Source: Solobacterium sp.
GTDB taxonomy: Bacteria; Bacillota_I; Bacilli_A; Erysipelotrichales; Erysipelotrichaceae
Length of the DNA stretch: 38,367 bases
Direction of reading: 5' to 3'
NCBI GenBank assembly: GCA_017420505.1
Contig: JAFOIY010000191.1
Span: 1 to 38,367 of the forward strand
Shown here: positions 16,237 through 24,664 of the stretch, one piece after another
How the letters are laid out: every line of letters begins with the position of its first letter
How positions within the stretch are numbered: position 1 is the first letter of the stretch
Made by a program: the position numbers and the translations under genes
The notes under the pieces: generated by a model
The model's input: only the letters and a program-made list of their open reading frames with translations
What the model was told of the DNA's origin: nothing
Database searches by the model: none

Positions 16237-17100
16237 ATGAAGATCTGGCATAAAATACTGATCGTTCTGAGCATACTGGCATTCTTCTGCGGCGTACTGC
16301 TGTACGACGCCTTTTATACGGCGCCGCAGCGTTTCGTCGTCCGTACCGAAACGATTTCCTCCCTGTACATCCCGGTATCCATGGATAACGTGGATGTTCT
16401 GTTCTTCAGCGACCTGGACTACGGACAGTACATGGATGAGGAACGGATGGACAAACTGGTGGAGACCATCAACGAAGTTGCACCCGATGTGGTCATCTTC
16501 GGCGGTGATGTGTTTGATGAAACCGTCGGTCCGCAGGATACGGAGAAGCTGAACGCTGTGTCGGAACGCCTGGCACAGATCAAGGCCCCTCTCGGCAAGT
16601 TTGCGATCCTCGGGGATACGGACAATACACCCGAGATGCGCCGGCCGGTGGAGGAAGTGCTGTATCTGGGCGATTTCGAGATCATCGACAACCGCAGCCA
16701 GTCCATTCACAACGACAGCGGAGAAGCCATTGCCATCGTCGGCATAGAGAACGGTGTAAACGGATATTCGGACATTACCGGTTCCTTTGCGAACATCTCT
16801 CCTTTGATCTTTTCAATCGTTGTCTGCCATACTCCGGATACTGCGGTCTATGTACCGGCAGACCTGACCAAATACATGCTGGCAGGCCACAGCCACGGTG
16901 GCCAGGTATACTGGATCTTCGGATCACTGCTGAACTACGACGGTGCTCTGCAGTACTTCCGGGGAAAGCACATCATAGACGGCCGGTTCACGCTGGATAT
17001 CTCCACCGGTACAGGCACAAGGGAACGGGACATCCGCTTCCTTAGCAATGCGGAAGTGGTGGTCTATCATCTGGAGCATAAAGCCATTACGGATCAGTGA
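16237..17100 (+). CDS. Membrane-anchored metallophosphatase-fold protein with altered metal site
   Basis: Encodes 287 residues related to YkuE/YaeI-type calcineurin-like phosphatases. One N-terminal membrane segment (about 7-24) probably anchors the domain outside the cell. Motif II GGDVFD (D91, D94), the H198 motif CHTPD and motif V GHSH (217-220) are kept. Motif I is D59-L-D61 where the family has DxH, and motif III is G126-D-T-D where the family has GNHD/E, so a metal ligand and the catalytic His are replaced. Activity is doubtful or changed. The AGGA before the ATG is too close to act as a ribosome site. The divergent HAD gene shows similar decay of its active site. Confidence 0.8.
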   Translation: MKIWHKILIVLSILAFFCGVLLYDAFYTAPQRFVVRTETISSLYIPVSMDNVDVLFFSDLDYGQYMDEERMDKLVETINEVAPDVVIFGGDVFDETVGPQDTEKLNAVSERLAQIKAPLGKFAILGDTDNTPEMRRPVEEVLYLGDFEIIDNRSQSIHNDSGEAIAIVGIENGVNGYSDITGSFANISPLIFSIVVCHTPDTAVYVPADLTKYMLAGHSHGGQVYWIFGSLLNYDGALQYFRGKHIIDGRFTLDISTGTGTRERDIRFLSNAEVVVYHLEHKAITDQ

Positions 17101-17118
17101 GAATACTGATCCTTTTTT
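17091..17118 (+). terminator. Terminator of the metallophosphatase-like gene
   Basis: The 8-bp stem GGATCAGT/ACTGATCC (17091-17098 with 17105-17112), loop GAGAAT, is followed by TTTTTT. The stop codon lies within the hairpin. Confidence 0.88.
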
Positions 17119-17133
17119 ATTGCAGGTATTATT

Positions 17134-17234
17134 CTGCTCACCTTCGGTCAGATAAAGGAAAAAGCGGTTTCCCGCTTTTTCACAGTATTCTCTTCAGTTT
17201 CTTTGCGTACTTGTATCTGTCCGAAGGTGAGCAG
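17134..17234. repeat. Imperfect inverted repeat of about 24 nt flanking the end of the small gene
   Basis: CTGCTCACCTTCGG at 17134-17147 is matched exactly, in inverse orientation, at 17221-17234. The match continues as TCAGATAAAG against ACAGATACAAG. The right arm is coding sequence of the 79-residue gene and the left arm lies beyond its terminator. Confidence 0.75.
17152..17180 (-). terminator. Terminator of the ezrA-nifZ-thiI operon
   Basis: On the minus strand AAAAAGCGG pairs with CCGCTTTTT across GAAA, followed by CCTTTA. It lies directly after the stop codon of the small gene. Confidence 0.75.
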
Positions 17235-17419
17235 TTTGCCAGCAGTGTCAGCCTTTCGTAGATCTTCAGCTTCTTTCCGGTACTGTAGACATCATTGACT
17301 TCCACCATCCGTACAATGATGTTCAGACTGTCCAGAAACTCACTCTCTGACTGGTTCATCCCCTGCTGGAAGATTTCTTCGAACCGGTCCGCAACATTCT
17401 TGTCTTTACCACCGAACAT
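17180..17419 (-). CDS. Small protein of unknown function (79 aa)
   Basis: I do not recognise this 79-residue, charged, probably helical cytosolic protein. It starts MFGGKDKNV, contains FEEIFQQGMNQSESEFLDSL and ends in the basic KYAKKLKRIL. There are no membrane segments and one cysteine. It starts 2 nt after the thiI stop, with GAGGAGG at the end of thiI about 13 nt upstream of the ATG, so it is probably co-translated with thiI. Its 3' part carries one arm of an inverted repeat. Position and ribosome site support a real gene. Confidence 0.65.
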   Translation of the reverse strand: MFGGKDKNVADRFEEIFQQGMNQSESEFLDSLNIIVRMVEVNDVYSTGKKLKIYERLTLLANCSPSDRYKYAKKLKRIL

Positions 17420-17421
17420 AT

Positions 17422-18612
17422 TTACAGGAAATCCTCCTCTTCATTGCTGTCTGGATACATCGTAATGGTCTCTGTATTCGCCAGGCATTCCTGGATCAGG
17501 GCCTGGTAATCGAAGCGGGCTTCGTAGCTTTCTGCTTTCTCAATGGACGGCTTGGTCACCGGGTTCTTCGGATCGAAGATGGTGCAGCAGTCCTGGTACG
17601 GCAGAATGGATGTTTCATAGGTGCCGATCTGTGCGGCAATGCGGATGATCTCCAGTTTATCCATGCAGACAAGAGGCCGGAGCACAGGCATGTGGACGAC
17701 ATCATTGATGCATACCATGGATTCCAGTGTCTGTGACGCTACCTGTCCGATGCTTTCGCCGGTTGCGATGGCCAGGCAGCCATGCTTCCGGGCAGTCTCT
17801 TCCGCGATCCGGAACATCATCCTGCGCATCAGGGTTACGGCATACGGATCACCGGCTGTCTCGTAGATCTTCAGCTGCAGATCCGTGAAATTCACTACAT
17901 GCACCCGCATGCTGCCCTGATGGATGCTGACAATGGAAGCCAGGTCCAGCACCTTCTGCCGGGCGTTTTCCGACGTATACGGCGGAGATGCGAAGTGTAC
18001 GGCTTCTACCTTCAGACCGCGCTTCATGAGCTCGTATGCCGCTACCGGTGAATCAATGCCGCCCGACAGCAGCAGCAGTACTTTTCCGTTGATTCCTGCC
18101 GGATAGCCGCCGGCTCCGGGAATCTTTTCCGATGTCAGATACGTATCATATTCCCGCACTTCAATGCGGATCTCGAAATCCGGATGATGGACGTCCACCT
18201 TATGGTCCGTATTGCGCAGGATCTCTCCGGCTACTGTACGGTTGATGGCATCACTGTTCATCGGGAAGCTCTTGTCATGCCTGCGGGTAATCACCTTGAA
18301 GGTGCTCCCCTTCGCTTCCTGAGCCATACGCAGCGCTGTTTTCTTGATCTCTTCGATATCCGACGGTACTTTCTCCGTAAAGGAGAAGGAACTGATGCCG
18401 AACACTTTCTGCAGGCGTTCCTTGATGACAGCCGGATCAGCTCCGTTGAGCCTGATATAGATCCTGTCATAGGTCCTCTGGTATTCCAGATTCTCCTGGT
18501 CCTTGAGGATCCAGCGGATATTCTTGTCCAGTTTCCGGATGAAATCCTTCCGGTTCTTTCCTTTCGTGCTCAGTTCGCCGTAGCGGATGAGCACTGTATC
18601 ATAATCAGCCAT
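17422..18612 (-). CDS. thiI: tRNA 4-thiouridine synthetase ThiI
   Basis: Encodes 396 residues. ThiI adenylates U8 of tRNA and transfers sulfur from a cysteine desulfurase persulfide. The N-terminal ferredoxin-like and THUMP domains (about 1-165) are followed by a PP-loop ATPase with LLSGGIDSPVA (about 180-190). The C-terminal rhodanese domain of the E. coli enzyme is absent, as is normal in Bacillota. The ATG overlaps the end of the desulfurase gene by 8 nt; that pairing supports dedicated sulfur delivery for s4U. Confidence 0.95.
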   Translation of the reverse strand: MADYDTVLIRYGELSTKGKNRKDFIRKLDKNIRWILKDQENLEYQRTYDRIYIRLNGADPAVIKERLQKVFGISSFSFTEKVPSDIEEIKKTALRMAQEAKGSTFKVITRRHDKSFPMNSDAINRTVAGEILRNTDHKVDVHHPDFEIRIEVREYDTYLTSEKIPGAGGYPAGINGKVLLLLSGGIDSPVAAYELMKRGLKVEAVHFASPPYTSENARQKVLDLASIVSIHQGSMRVHVVNFTDLQLKIYETAGDPYAVTLMRRMMFRIAEETARKHGCLAIATGESIGQVASQTLESMVCINDVVHMPVLRPLVCMDKLEIIRIAAQIGTYETSILPYQDCCTIFDPKNPVTKPSIEKAESYEARFDYQALIQECLANTETITMYPDSNEEEDFL

Positions 18613-19738
18613 AGTTCTTTATGACCTCCTTCAGACTGACCAGGAAACGGTCAGCCTCTTCCATCGTATTCTGCCTTGAGAAGCTCAGCCGGATACAGCT
18701 GGATGCCCTGGCGTCGCTCATTCCCATTGCCTTGAGCACATAGCTTGTCTTTGCCGACCGGCTGTGGCAAGTGCTGCGGGCGGATACCATGAATCCTTCC
18801 CGGTTCAGGGCATTCTGCATGACTTCGCTCGGTATGCCTTCGTAGGAGAAGTTCAGGATGGACGGTATTCCGTCTGCCGGGCTGTTGATCTCAATGCCTT
18901 CTATCTGTTCCAGACCCTTTTTTGTATAGTCATGAAGCGCCTGGATATGATCACTGTACTTCGCTTCGTTCTCCAGGGCAAGCCGCAGGGTTCTGGCAAA
19001 GACCATATCTGCCGCGGCGTTGCTGGTGCCCCCGCGCAGTCCGCCTTCCTGTTCGCCGCCGCAGATCAAGGGCTCCAGCGGTACATGGATCCGGCGGATC
19101 AGAAGACCGCTTCCCTTCAATCCTTCCAGTTTGTGCGCAGATGCTGTTGCCAGGTCAATATGCTTCAGATCCACCGGTATCTTGCCCAGGGACTGTGTCA
19201 GATCGGAATGGAAGAATGCATGGCTCTCCTTTTTCACGATCTCCTTGATTTCGTCGACCGGGTTGATGGAACCTGTTTCATTGTTCACATGCATGATGGA
19301 GACGAGTGCCGTATCTTCCCGCAGACTCCGGCGTACATCTTCCGGGCGCACTTTTCCTTCCGGCGTCACCGGAAGATACGTTACCCGGTAGCCGAACAGC
19401 CTTTCCAGCTGATCACAGCAGTTCATGATGCTCGCGTGCTCTATGGACGATACAATGATGTGCTTCTTCTGCGGCTGTGCAAAGCATACACCCTTCACTG
19501 CCGTGGAATTGGATTCACTGGATCCACCGGTAAAGATGATCTCATCTGCCCGAACGCCTAAAAGTCCGGCTATTGCAGACCGGGCTTTTTCCATGTTTCT
19601 GTTGATTTTTGCGCCTTCATCGTAGAGGGACTCACTGTTGGCATACTGGGTCTGCAGCAGATCCATATATGCCTTCAGTACCTCCGGATGAATATCTGTC
19701 GTGCTGGAACTGTCGAAATAGACTCTATTCTTCAGCAC
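18605..19738 (-). CDS. Cysteine desulfurase (NifZ/IscS-like), ThiI partner
   Basis: Encodes a 377-residue PLP-dependent class V aminotransferase-fold enzyme that takes sulfur from cysteine. The PLP lysine is K203 in SAHKLEGLKG, with the usual HASIMN (101-106), NNETG (152-156) and RGGTSN motifs. The mobile-loop cysteine is C324 in RSTCHS. Placement between ezrA and thiI matches the NifZ desulfurase serving ThiI rather than the Suf/Isc cluster enzymes. The ATG lies inside the end of ezrA (14-nt overlap). Confidence 0.92.
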   Translation of the reverse strand: MLKNRVYFDSSSTTDIHPEVLKAYMDLLQTQYANSESLYDEGAKINRNMEKARSAIAGLLGVRADEIIFTGGSSESNSTAVKGVCFAQPQKKHIIVSSIEHASIMNCCDQLERLFGYRVTYLPVTPEGKVRPEDVRRSLREDTALVSIMHVNNETGSINPVDEIKEIVKKESHAFFHSDLTQSLGKIPVDLKHIDLATASAHKLEGLKGSGLLIRRIHVPLEPLICGGEQEGGLRGGTSNAAADMVFARTLRLALENEAKYSDHIQALHDYTKKGLEQIEGIEINSPADGIPSILNFSYEGIPSEVMQNALNREGFMVSARSTCHSRSAKTSYVLKAMGMSDARASSCIRLSFSRQNTMEEADRFLVSLKEVIKNYG

Positions 19739-21458
19739 CTTTGGCGTTCTCCTTCACCATCTTCTCATAATTGCCCGGATGGATCTTCTCGATCGTCTCA
19801 ATGGCAATATTGAGCGCCTGTGTATACTCACCGTTGCGGAAGCACAGTTCACTGCGCGTCAGCTCGGAATCGATGTCGGAATACGTCGAACGGTAGCGGT
19901 TGCCGAAGACGATCGTATTCTCCACCATGATGACGGCGCCGACAACGTTGTTCACGTTGTTGAACAGCTTGTAGATATAATCGATCGCTTCCGTGAGCGT
20001 TGCATTGAGCAACTGTACATTCAGCGGTGTCTCGTCGATCAGATCCTGGATGCGGCGGATATACTCGTTCGCCCGGTTCATATCGTCTTCGTACTCTCTG
20101 CTGATGTTCGGCAGCTTGTACTTGCGGATGGAGACCTGCATCTGGTTCATGATTGCCTTCAGCTTGATCAGCTGCTTCTTGGCGTGCTCTTCATCTCCGC
20201 TGTAGGTATCCAGTTCCGTCTTGATACCCTTGATGCCGTCGTGGATTTCCTGCAGGCGCTCGTTCAGCTTCTTCACAGCGATCAGGCTTTCACTGCACGG
20301 TGCTGTCAGGGAAGCTGCCATCGCCTCGGCTCTTTCCTTCTCCGGAGCGACTTCCGTCAGACCGCTGCGGAGTTCATCGATATGCGTACGCATTTCCGTC
20401 AGTCCGAAGCGTTCGTTTGCCTTTGTGTACTGGCCTTCGATCTCATCCAGTGTATCCAGGCTGCTCCGGTACAGACGGTCTGTCTCCTTGGCTGCAGCCG
20501 TGAGTTCATCAAAGCTTGCGCTCTCGTTCTTGATTGCTTCATCGATCTGGTTCAGACGGGTCTTGTAGTCCTCCAGATTCGCTGTAACATCCTTCGGATC
20601 GCCTTCCTTCAGGGAACGCAGATCCTGCTTCAGGTTGCCGGAAATCAGCGTCAGGTTCTTCTCCACCTCAAGGTGATCCAGGTAGACGCCCCTTTCCTTC
20701 TCGGCTGTATATTCATGGTGTACCACTTCCAGCAGCTGCGGTACAACACCTCTGGCGTCTTCCAGAATGTTCGGAAGATCATGCACCAGTTCCCGTGCTG
20801 TATTGATATCGGCACGGATGCCGGCCAGTTCCTGCTCGGACTTGTTGAAATCGGAAGCGTACATCCACTCTTCGAAGGAAGAGAACTTGGATTCGATGTC
20901 TGCGAATACATTCTGCAATGCAGTCCATACATAGGAAAGCTGTGTCTGGTTCTCGGTCGCTTCGTCCTTGATCTCCCGGAACTGGTTCTTCAGCTCCGTG
21001 ACCTCTGCCCGCTGATCGGTCTCCTTCTGCAGGATACCGTCCAGGAACTGGTCCAGCTGAGCGATCTGTGTTTCACCCAGGGAGATGCTTGCGGCAATAT
21101 CATCCAGATCCGGACGCACTTTCTTCAGCCTGCCCATCAGGATTTCATCTTCTGTATCGGCCAGGGCCTGGGCGATCTGCTTCAGGTTCTCCCCTGCTTT
21201 GTTGAATTCATCCTTGGTGCTGTCGATCTTCTGCATGGTTTCCGGATCGACGCGGCTGATTGCGACAGCCTTGTTCATCTTGAAGGAAAGCGGAACGCTC
21301 CGGAGGTTGTTGTAGCGTACCTCCAGCTCCTGAAGTTCTTTTTTATAATTGTTCGACCGGATCTTCTTTACGATCATGAAAACAATGATCAGCAGCGCCA
21401 GGACTGCGATCGCAATCAACACCCGAATATCGGACAAAACCTTCAACACCTTATCCAT
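19725..21458 (-). CDS. ezrA: Septation ring formation regulator EzrA
   Basis: Encodes 577 residues, matching the usual ~560-575 of EzrA, which binds FtsZ and restrains Z-ring formation away from midcell. One N-terminal membrane helix (about 12-30) is followed by a basic KKIRSNNYKK stretch. The rest is long spectrin-like coiled-coil repeats in the cytoplasm. The stop codon is TAG and overlaps the start of the desulfurase gene. An extended -10 lies 30 nt upstream. The complementary strand is open over almost the full length, but that is a shadow of codon use. Confidence 0.92.
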   Translation of the reverse strand: MDKVLKVLSDIRVLIAIAVLALLIIVFMIVKKIRSNNYKKELQELEVRYNNLRSVPLSFKMNKAVAISRVDPETMQKIDSTKDEFNKAGENLKQIAQALADTEDEILMGRLKKVRPDLDDIAASISLGETQIAQLDQFLDGILQKETDQRAEVTELKNQFREIKDEATENQTQLSYVWTALQNVFADIESKFSSFEEWMYASDFNKSEQELAGIRADINTARELVHDLPNILEDARGVVPQLLEVVHHEYTAEKERGVYLDHLEVEKNLTLISGNLKQDLRSLKEGDPKDVTANLEDYKTRLNQIDEAIKNESASFDELTAAAKETDRLYRSSLDTLDEIEGQYTKANERFGLTEMRTHIDELRSGLTEVAPEKERAEAMAASLTAPCSESLIAVKKLNERLQEIHDGIKGIKTELDTYSGDEEHAKKQLIKLKAIMNQMQVSIRKYKLPNISREYEDDMNRANEYIRRIQDLIDETPLNVQLLNATLTEAIDYIYKLFNNVNNVVGAVIMVENTIVFGNRYRSTYSDIDSELTRSELCFRNGEYTQALNIAIETIEKIHPGNYEKMVKENAKGAEE

Positions 21459-21488
21459 CCAAGATACCGCCTTCCGTATACGCAGTTT

Positions 21489-21497
21489 ATTTTATCA
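21489..21497 (-). promoter_or_regulatory. Extended -10 (TGA-TAAAAT) of ezrA
   Basis: TAAAAT at 21489-21494 with TGA upstream. The predicted leader is about 24 nt. No strong -35 is present. Confidence 0.5.
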
Positions 21498-21526
21498 CAG
21501 AAACCAGTATCAATGATAGGAAACGA

Positions 21527-21556
21527 TTGACGAATTAAACAGAAATTTGTTATATT
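21527..21556 (+). promoter_or_regulatory. Promoter of rpsD (TTGACG, 18 bp, TATATT)
   Basis: TTGACG at 21527-21532 and TATATT at 21551-21556. A 9-bp palindrome begins inside the -10. Confidence 0.75.
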
Positions 21557-21574
21557 ATTCAAGCGTTGAATAAT
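21554..21574 (+). repeat. Perfect palindrome over the rpsD -10 and start site
   Basis: ATTATTCAA, GCG, TTGAATAAT: two 9-bp arms with a 3-bp centre. The predicted start (about 21563) lies in its middle, so it is more likely a protein-binding operator than an RNA hairpin. Confidence 0.6.
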
Positions 21575-21727
21575 GGCAGCATGCGGAGTCATGCGCAAGG
21601 CGTTGCTGGCAGAAGAACTGTTACCGGAGTACCTGGCTGCATTCAGTGAAACGGTCCGCAGCAACACCCCGCACCGATGATCCGCACCTGTTGTTGTTTC
21701 TCGGCCATAAGAAGGAGGAAACAATAC
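21575..21727 (+). promoter_or_regulatory. Structured rpsD 5' leader, candidate S4 autoregulatory element
   Basis: About 150 nt of untranslated leader precede rpsD. Visible pairings are GCATG/CATGC near 21580-21597 and the long-range GTTGCTG (21602-21608) with CAGCAAC (21659-21665). The latter segment could instead pair with GTTGTTG shortly before the ribosome site. CCGCACC occurs twice in tandem. In Bacillota S4 represses rpsD through such a leader, so this is the likely role. I could not fit it to the known consensus. Confidence 0.5.
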
Positions 21728-22330
21728 ATGGCACGTTACACAGGACCGGTATGGAAGAAGGCAAGACGCCTGAGCTTCTCAGTACTCGAAACCGGCGAAG
21801 AGCTCAAGAAAAGAACCTATGCTCCGGGTCAGCACGGCCCGACAAAGCGCATCAAGCTGAGCGGCTACGGCACCCAGCTGCGTGAGAAGCAGAGAGTCCG
21901 CAACATGTACGGTGTTACAGAGCGTCAGTTCTCCAACACCTTCGTAAAGGCTTCCCGTATGGAAGGTATGGCAGGCTACAACTTCCTGGTACTGCTTGAG
22001 AGCAGACTGGACAACCTGGTCTACCGTATGGGCTTCGCGGTCACCCGCAAGGCAGCCCGCCAGCTCGTCAACCACGGACACATCGCTGTTGACGGCAGAA
22101 AGGTCGACATCCCTTCCGCAGAGATCAAGCCCGGACAGGTCATCTCCATCAGAGAGAAGAGCCTGAACATGAAGCCGATCGTTGAATCCCTGGAATCCAA
22201 CTACACAGCTCCGGCGTTCGTTACAGTAGACAAGGAAAACAAGAAAGGCACCTATGTCCGCATTCCCGAGCGTTCCGAACTGAACCAGGAAATCAACGAA
22301 GCACTGATCGTTGAATACTACAACCGGTAA
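21728..22330 (+). CDS. rpsD: 30S ribosomal protein S4
   Basis: Encodes 200 residues of S4, a primary 16S rRNA-binding protein. The start [15 protein letters not shown] is of the type without zinc cysteines. The S4 RNA-binding fold is in [20 protein letters not shown], cited here as [12 protein letters not shown], plus [14 protein letters not shown]. The AAGGAGG ribosome site lies 9 nt before the ATG. It is monocistronic, with its own promoter, a long leader and a terminator. Confidence 0.97.
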   Translation: MARYTGPVWKKARRLSFSVLETGEELKKRTYAPGQHGPTKRIKLSGYGTQLREKQRVRNMYGVTERQFSNTFVKASRMEGMAGYNFLVLLESRLDNLVYRMGFAVTRKAARQLVNHGHIAVDGRKVDIPSAEIKPGQVISIREKSLNMKPIVESLESNYTAPAFVTVDKENKKGTYVRIPERSELNQEINEALIVEYYNR

Positions 22331-22332
22331 GT

Positions 22333-22365
22333 GAAAAGAAGGCGCAGAAATGCGTCTTTTCCTTT
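22333..22365 (+). terminator. Terminator of rpsD
   Basis: The stem GGCGCA/TGCGTC around GAAA is extended by A/T pairs and followed by TTTTCCTTT. Confidence 0.75.
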
Positions 22366-22394
22366 GCAAAAGAAAAGCAGGCTTCATGCCTGCT
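22366..22394 (-). terminator. Terminator of gmk
   Basis: On the minus strand AGCAGGC pairs with GCCTGCT around the TGA stop, followed by TTTCTTTT. Confidence 0.82.
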
Positions 22395-22953
22395 TCATAT
22401 GATTCAGAATGATGTTGCGGATGATCTCCGCTGCTTCGGCTACCGTCTCGTTGCAGACAACATAGCTGTATTCGTTGATCTGCTCCATCTCGATCCTGGC
22501 CTTGGCCAGACGTCCTTCGATGACATCCTCCGGCTCTGTCTGCCTGCCCCGGATCCTTCTCTCCAGTTCTTCCATGTTCGGTGGAATCACGTAGATCGTC
22601 AGTGCATCGGGACACTTCTTCTTTACCTGCTTGCACCCCTCGATCTCGATCTCCAGAAGAACATTCTTTCCCTGGGCGCGGAGCTCCTCCACGCCCTTTA
22701 CGGGCGTGCCGTAGTAATTGCCTACAAATTCCGCCCACTCCAGCAGTTCACCGCGTTCCACCGCTTCCTGGAATTCTTCCTTCGTAACATACCAGTAGTT
22801 CACTCCGTTGGTTTCCCCTTCCCTCATTTTCCTTGAGGTCATGGAAACGGAATAGGCAATCTTCAGTTCCTCATCGTCCATCAGTTCAGCCAGGATCGTA
22901 CCTTTGCCGACACCGGACGGTCCGCTCATGACAATCAGCAGCCCTTTGTTCAT
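22384..22953 (-). CDS. gmk: Guanylate kinase
   Basis: Encodes a 189-residue enzyme that phosphorylates GMP to GDP with ATP. The P-loop GPSGVGKGT spans 11-19, the GMP-binding SVSMTSRKMREGE (35-47) and YYGTP follow, and the lid segment RIRGRQTE is intact. An ACAGGAG site precedes the ATG. The gene is divergent from the NFACT gene; no convincing promoter is seen for this side. In many Bacillota gmk lies near rpoZ, which is absent here. Confidence 0.96.
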   Translation of the reverse strand: MNKGLLIVMSGPSGVGKGTILAELMDDEELKIAYSVSMTSRKMREGETNGVNYWYVTKEEFQEAVERGELLEWAEFVGNYYGTPVKGVEELRAQGKNVLLEIEIEGCKQVKKKCPDALTIYVIPPNMEELERRIRGRQTEPEDVIEGRLAKARIEMEQINEYSYVVCNETVAEAAEIIRNIILNHMKQA

Positions 22954-22998
22954 CTCATTCTCCTGTCCTGTATACTTGCTATTCTACAACAGGAATCA

Positions 22999-23007
22999 TG
23001 GTATAAT
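22999..23007 (+). promoter_or_regulatory. Extended -10 (TGG-TATAAT) of the NFACT gene
   Basis: A perfect TATAAT at 23002-23007 with TGG before it, 19 nt upstream of the ATG. No clear -35. Confidence 0.55.
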
Positions 23008-23026
23008 CGAGCAAAAGGCAGACGAA

Positions 23027-24664
23027 ATGGCACTGGACGGCATTATTCTGCATAAAGCAGTGCAGCAGATCAGGGAAATCCTGCCCTGCCGCATTCAGAA
23101 GATTTACCGGATCTCCGGCAATGAGATCCTTTTCCTGCTGCATACACCGTCGGGGAAACAGCAGATGCTGATCTCCTGCCATTCCCAGTACAACCGGATC
23201 CTGCTGACAAAGAGGAACTATCCGACACCGGACGAGCCGTCGAACTTTGTCATGCTGCTGCGGAAGTACATGGAGGGAGCGATGTTTGTATCCGTGGAGC
23301 AGGCCGGTCTCGACCGGTGGTGTACGTTCCGCGTACGCAGGCACAATGGCATCGGGGATCAGGAAGAGCTGGATCTCGTTGTGGAACTGATGGGCAAATA
23401 TGCCAATCTGATCCTGGTCTCTCCGGACGGTAGGATCATCGATGCCCTCAAGCGCATTCCTCCTTTTGAGAACAACCGCCGCACCGTCCAACCCGGTGCT
23501 GTATTCAAGCCTACACCGGACCAGAACAAGAAGAATCCCTTCCTGGATCCGGTCATTGAAGCAGACACCCCTCTGTACCAGCAGTTTGCCGGCTTCTCCC
23601 CCTTCCTGGCGGAAGAAGCCGAAACCCGGATGCGGGAAGGTCAGTCCTTTGCGTCCTTCATGGACGAGGTAGACCGCAGCACCTGCCTGTACATTGCCAA
23701 CCGGAAGAACGAAGCAGTATTCCACTGTGTACCGCTGCACTCCGTCGGTGAGTGCGTCAGCTATCCCCTGATGGAAGGCTTTGACGTACTCTTCTACCAC
23801 AAGGAAGAAAAAGAGCGGATCAAGGAAATCACCGGCAATATCCATCAGGTGGTCAAAAGAGAACTGAAGCACCAGAAGATCAAGCTTCCCCGCCTGCTCA
23901 AGGAATATGATGAAGCACTGGACTGCGACCGCTGGAAGACATACGGTGAACTGCTCTATGCCTACAATATCAACGATACCAAAGGGATGAAGGAGATCAC
24001 CCTCAACCGCTTTGAGGATGACACACCGGTCAGGATCCCTCTGGATCCCCGCCTGGACGGAAAAGGCAATGCCCGGAAGTGCTATACCCGCTACAGCAAG
24101 CTGAAAAAGGGACAGACATACCTGCAGGAACAGATCCGGATCTGTCAGGATGAAATCACCTACTTTGAAGGTCTGATCGAACAGCTGGGATATACCGATT
24201 TCGAAACGGCCGGCGGAATCCGGGAAGAGCTGATCAAGGGCGGGTACATGAAGGAAGACGCCAAAGCCCGCAGAAAGAAGAAAAAGAAAGCGGAAACACC
24301 GTTCCGTACTTTTGAATATGAAGGCGTCCGGATCTCTTTCGGACGGAACAACCTGCAGAACGAAGCGCTTACCTTCCACAGTGCCCGCAAAAACGAGATC
24401 TGGCTTCATGCCAAGGACTACCACGGCGCTCATGTCGTCATTCACGACAGCAGCCCGTCCGAGGCGGTTCTGCGCATGGCAGCCAATGTGGCGGCATACT
24501 ACTCCGGCGGCCGGAATTCCTCTTCTGTGCCCGTCAATTGGTGCCCGGTGAAGGAACTGAAGAAAATACCGGGTGCGAAGCCCGGTATGGTACAGCTTGG
24601 TTCGTACCGGACGATCTACATCGATCCGGATCCGGGGACGATTCCCCCGTCTGCACTGAGCTGA
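23027..24664 (+). CDS. rqcH: NFACT family protein, RqcH/FbpA (YloA) type
   Basis: Encodes 545 residues. RqcH homologues bind stalled 50S subunits and add C-terminal alanine tails to the blocked chain; older names describe fibronectin binding. The NFACT-N domain covers about 1-200 and includes the tRNA-contacting D96-R97 pair in GLDRWCTFRV. A coiled-coil middle (about 270-400) and the NFACT-R domain near the end (EIWLHAKDYHGAHVVI) follow. The ATG at 23027 is preceded by AAAGG. An earlier in-frame ATG would run into gmk and lie upstream of the -10. The last 49 nt overlap the convergent rluB. Confidence 0.92.
   Translation: MALDGIILHKAVQQIREILPCRIQKIYRISGNEILFLLHTPSGKQQMLISCHSQYNRILLTKRNYPTPDEPSNFVMLLRKYMEGAMFVSVEQAGLDRWCTFRVRRHNGIGDQEELDLVVELMGKYANLILVSPDGRIIDALKRIPPFENNRRTVQPGAVFKPTPDQNKKNPFLDPVIEADTPLYQQFAGFSPFLAEEAETRMREGQSFASFMDEVDRSTCLYIANRKNEAVFHCVPLHSVGECVSYPLMEGFDVLFYHKEEKERIKEITGNIHQVVKRELKHQKIKLPRLLKEYDEALDCDRWKTYGELLYAYNINDTKGMKEITLNRFEDDTPVRIPLDPRLDGKGNARKCYTRYSKLKKGQTYLQEQIRICQDEITYFEGLIEQLGYTDFETAGGIREELIKGGYMKEDAKARRKKKKKAETPFRTFEYEGVRISFGRNNLQNEALTFHSARKNEIWLHAKDYHGAHVVIHDSSPSEAVLRMAANVAAYYSGGRNSSSVPVNWCPVKELKKIPGAKPGMVQLGSYRTIYIDPDPGTIPPSALS

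Noticed and set aside
19779-21530. A 583-codon open frame on the plus strand opposite ezrA
   Set aside because: EzrA on the minus strand has the right length, membrane helix and coiled coil. The opposite frame stays open because TTA, CTA and TCA codons are rare in these genes.
22979-24445. A 488-codon minus-strand frame opposite the NFACT gene
   Set aside because: Same codon-bias shadow; the NFACT domains are clear on the plus strand.
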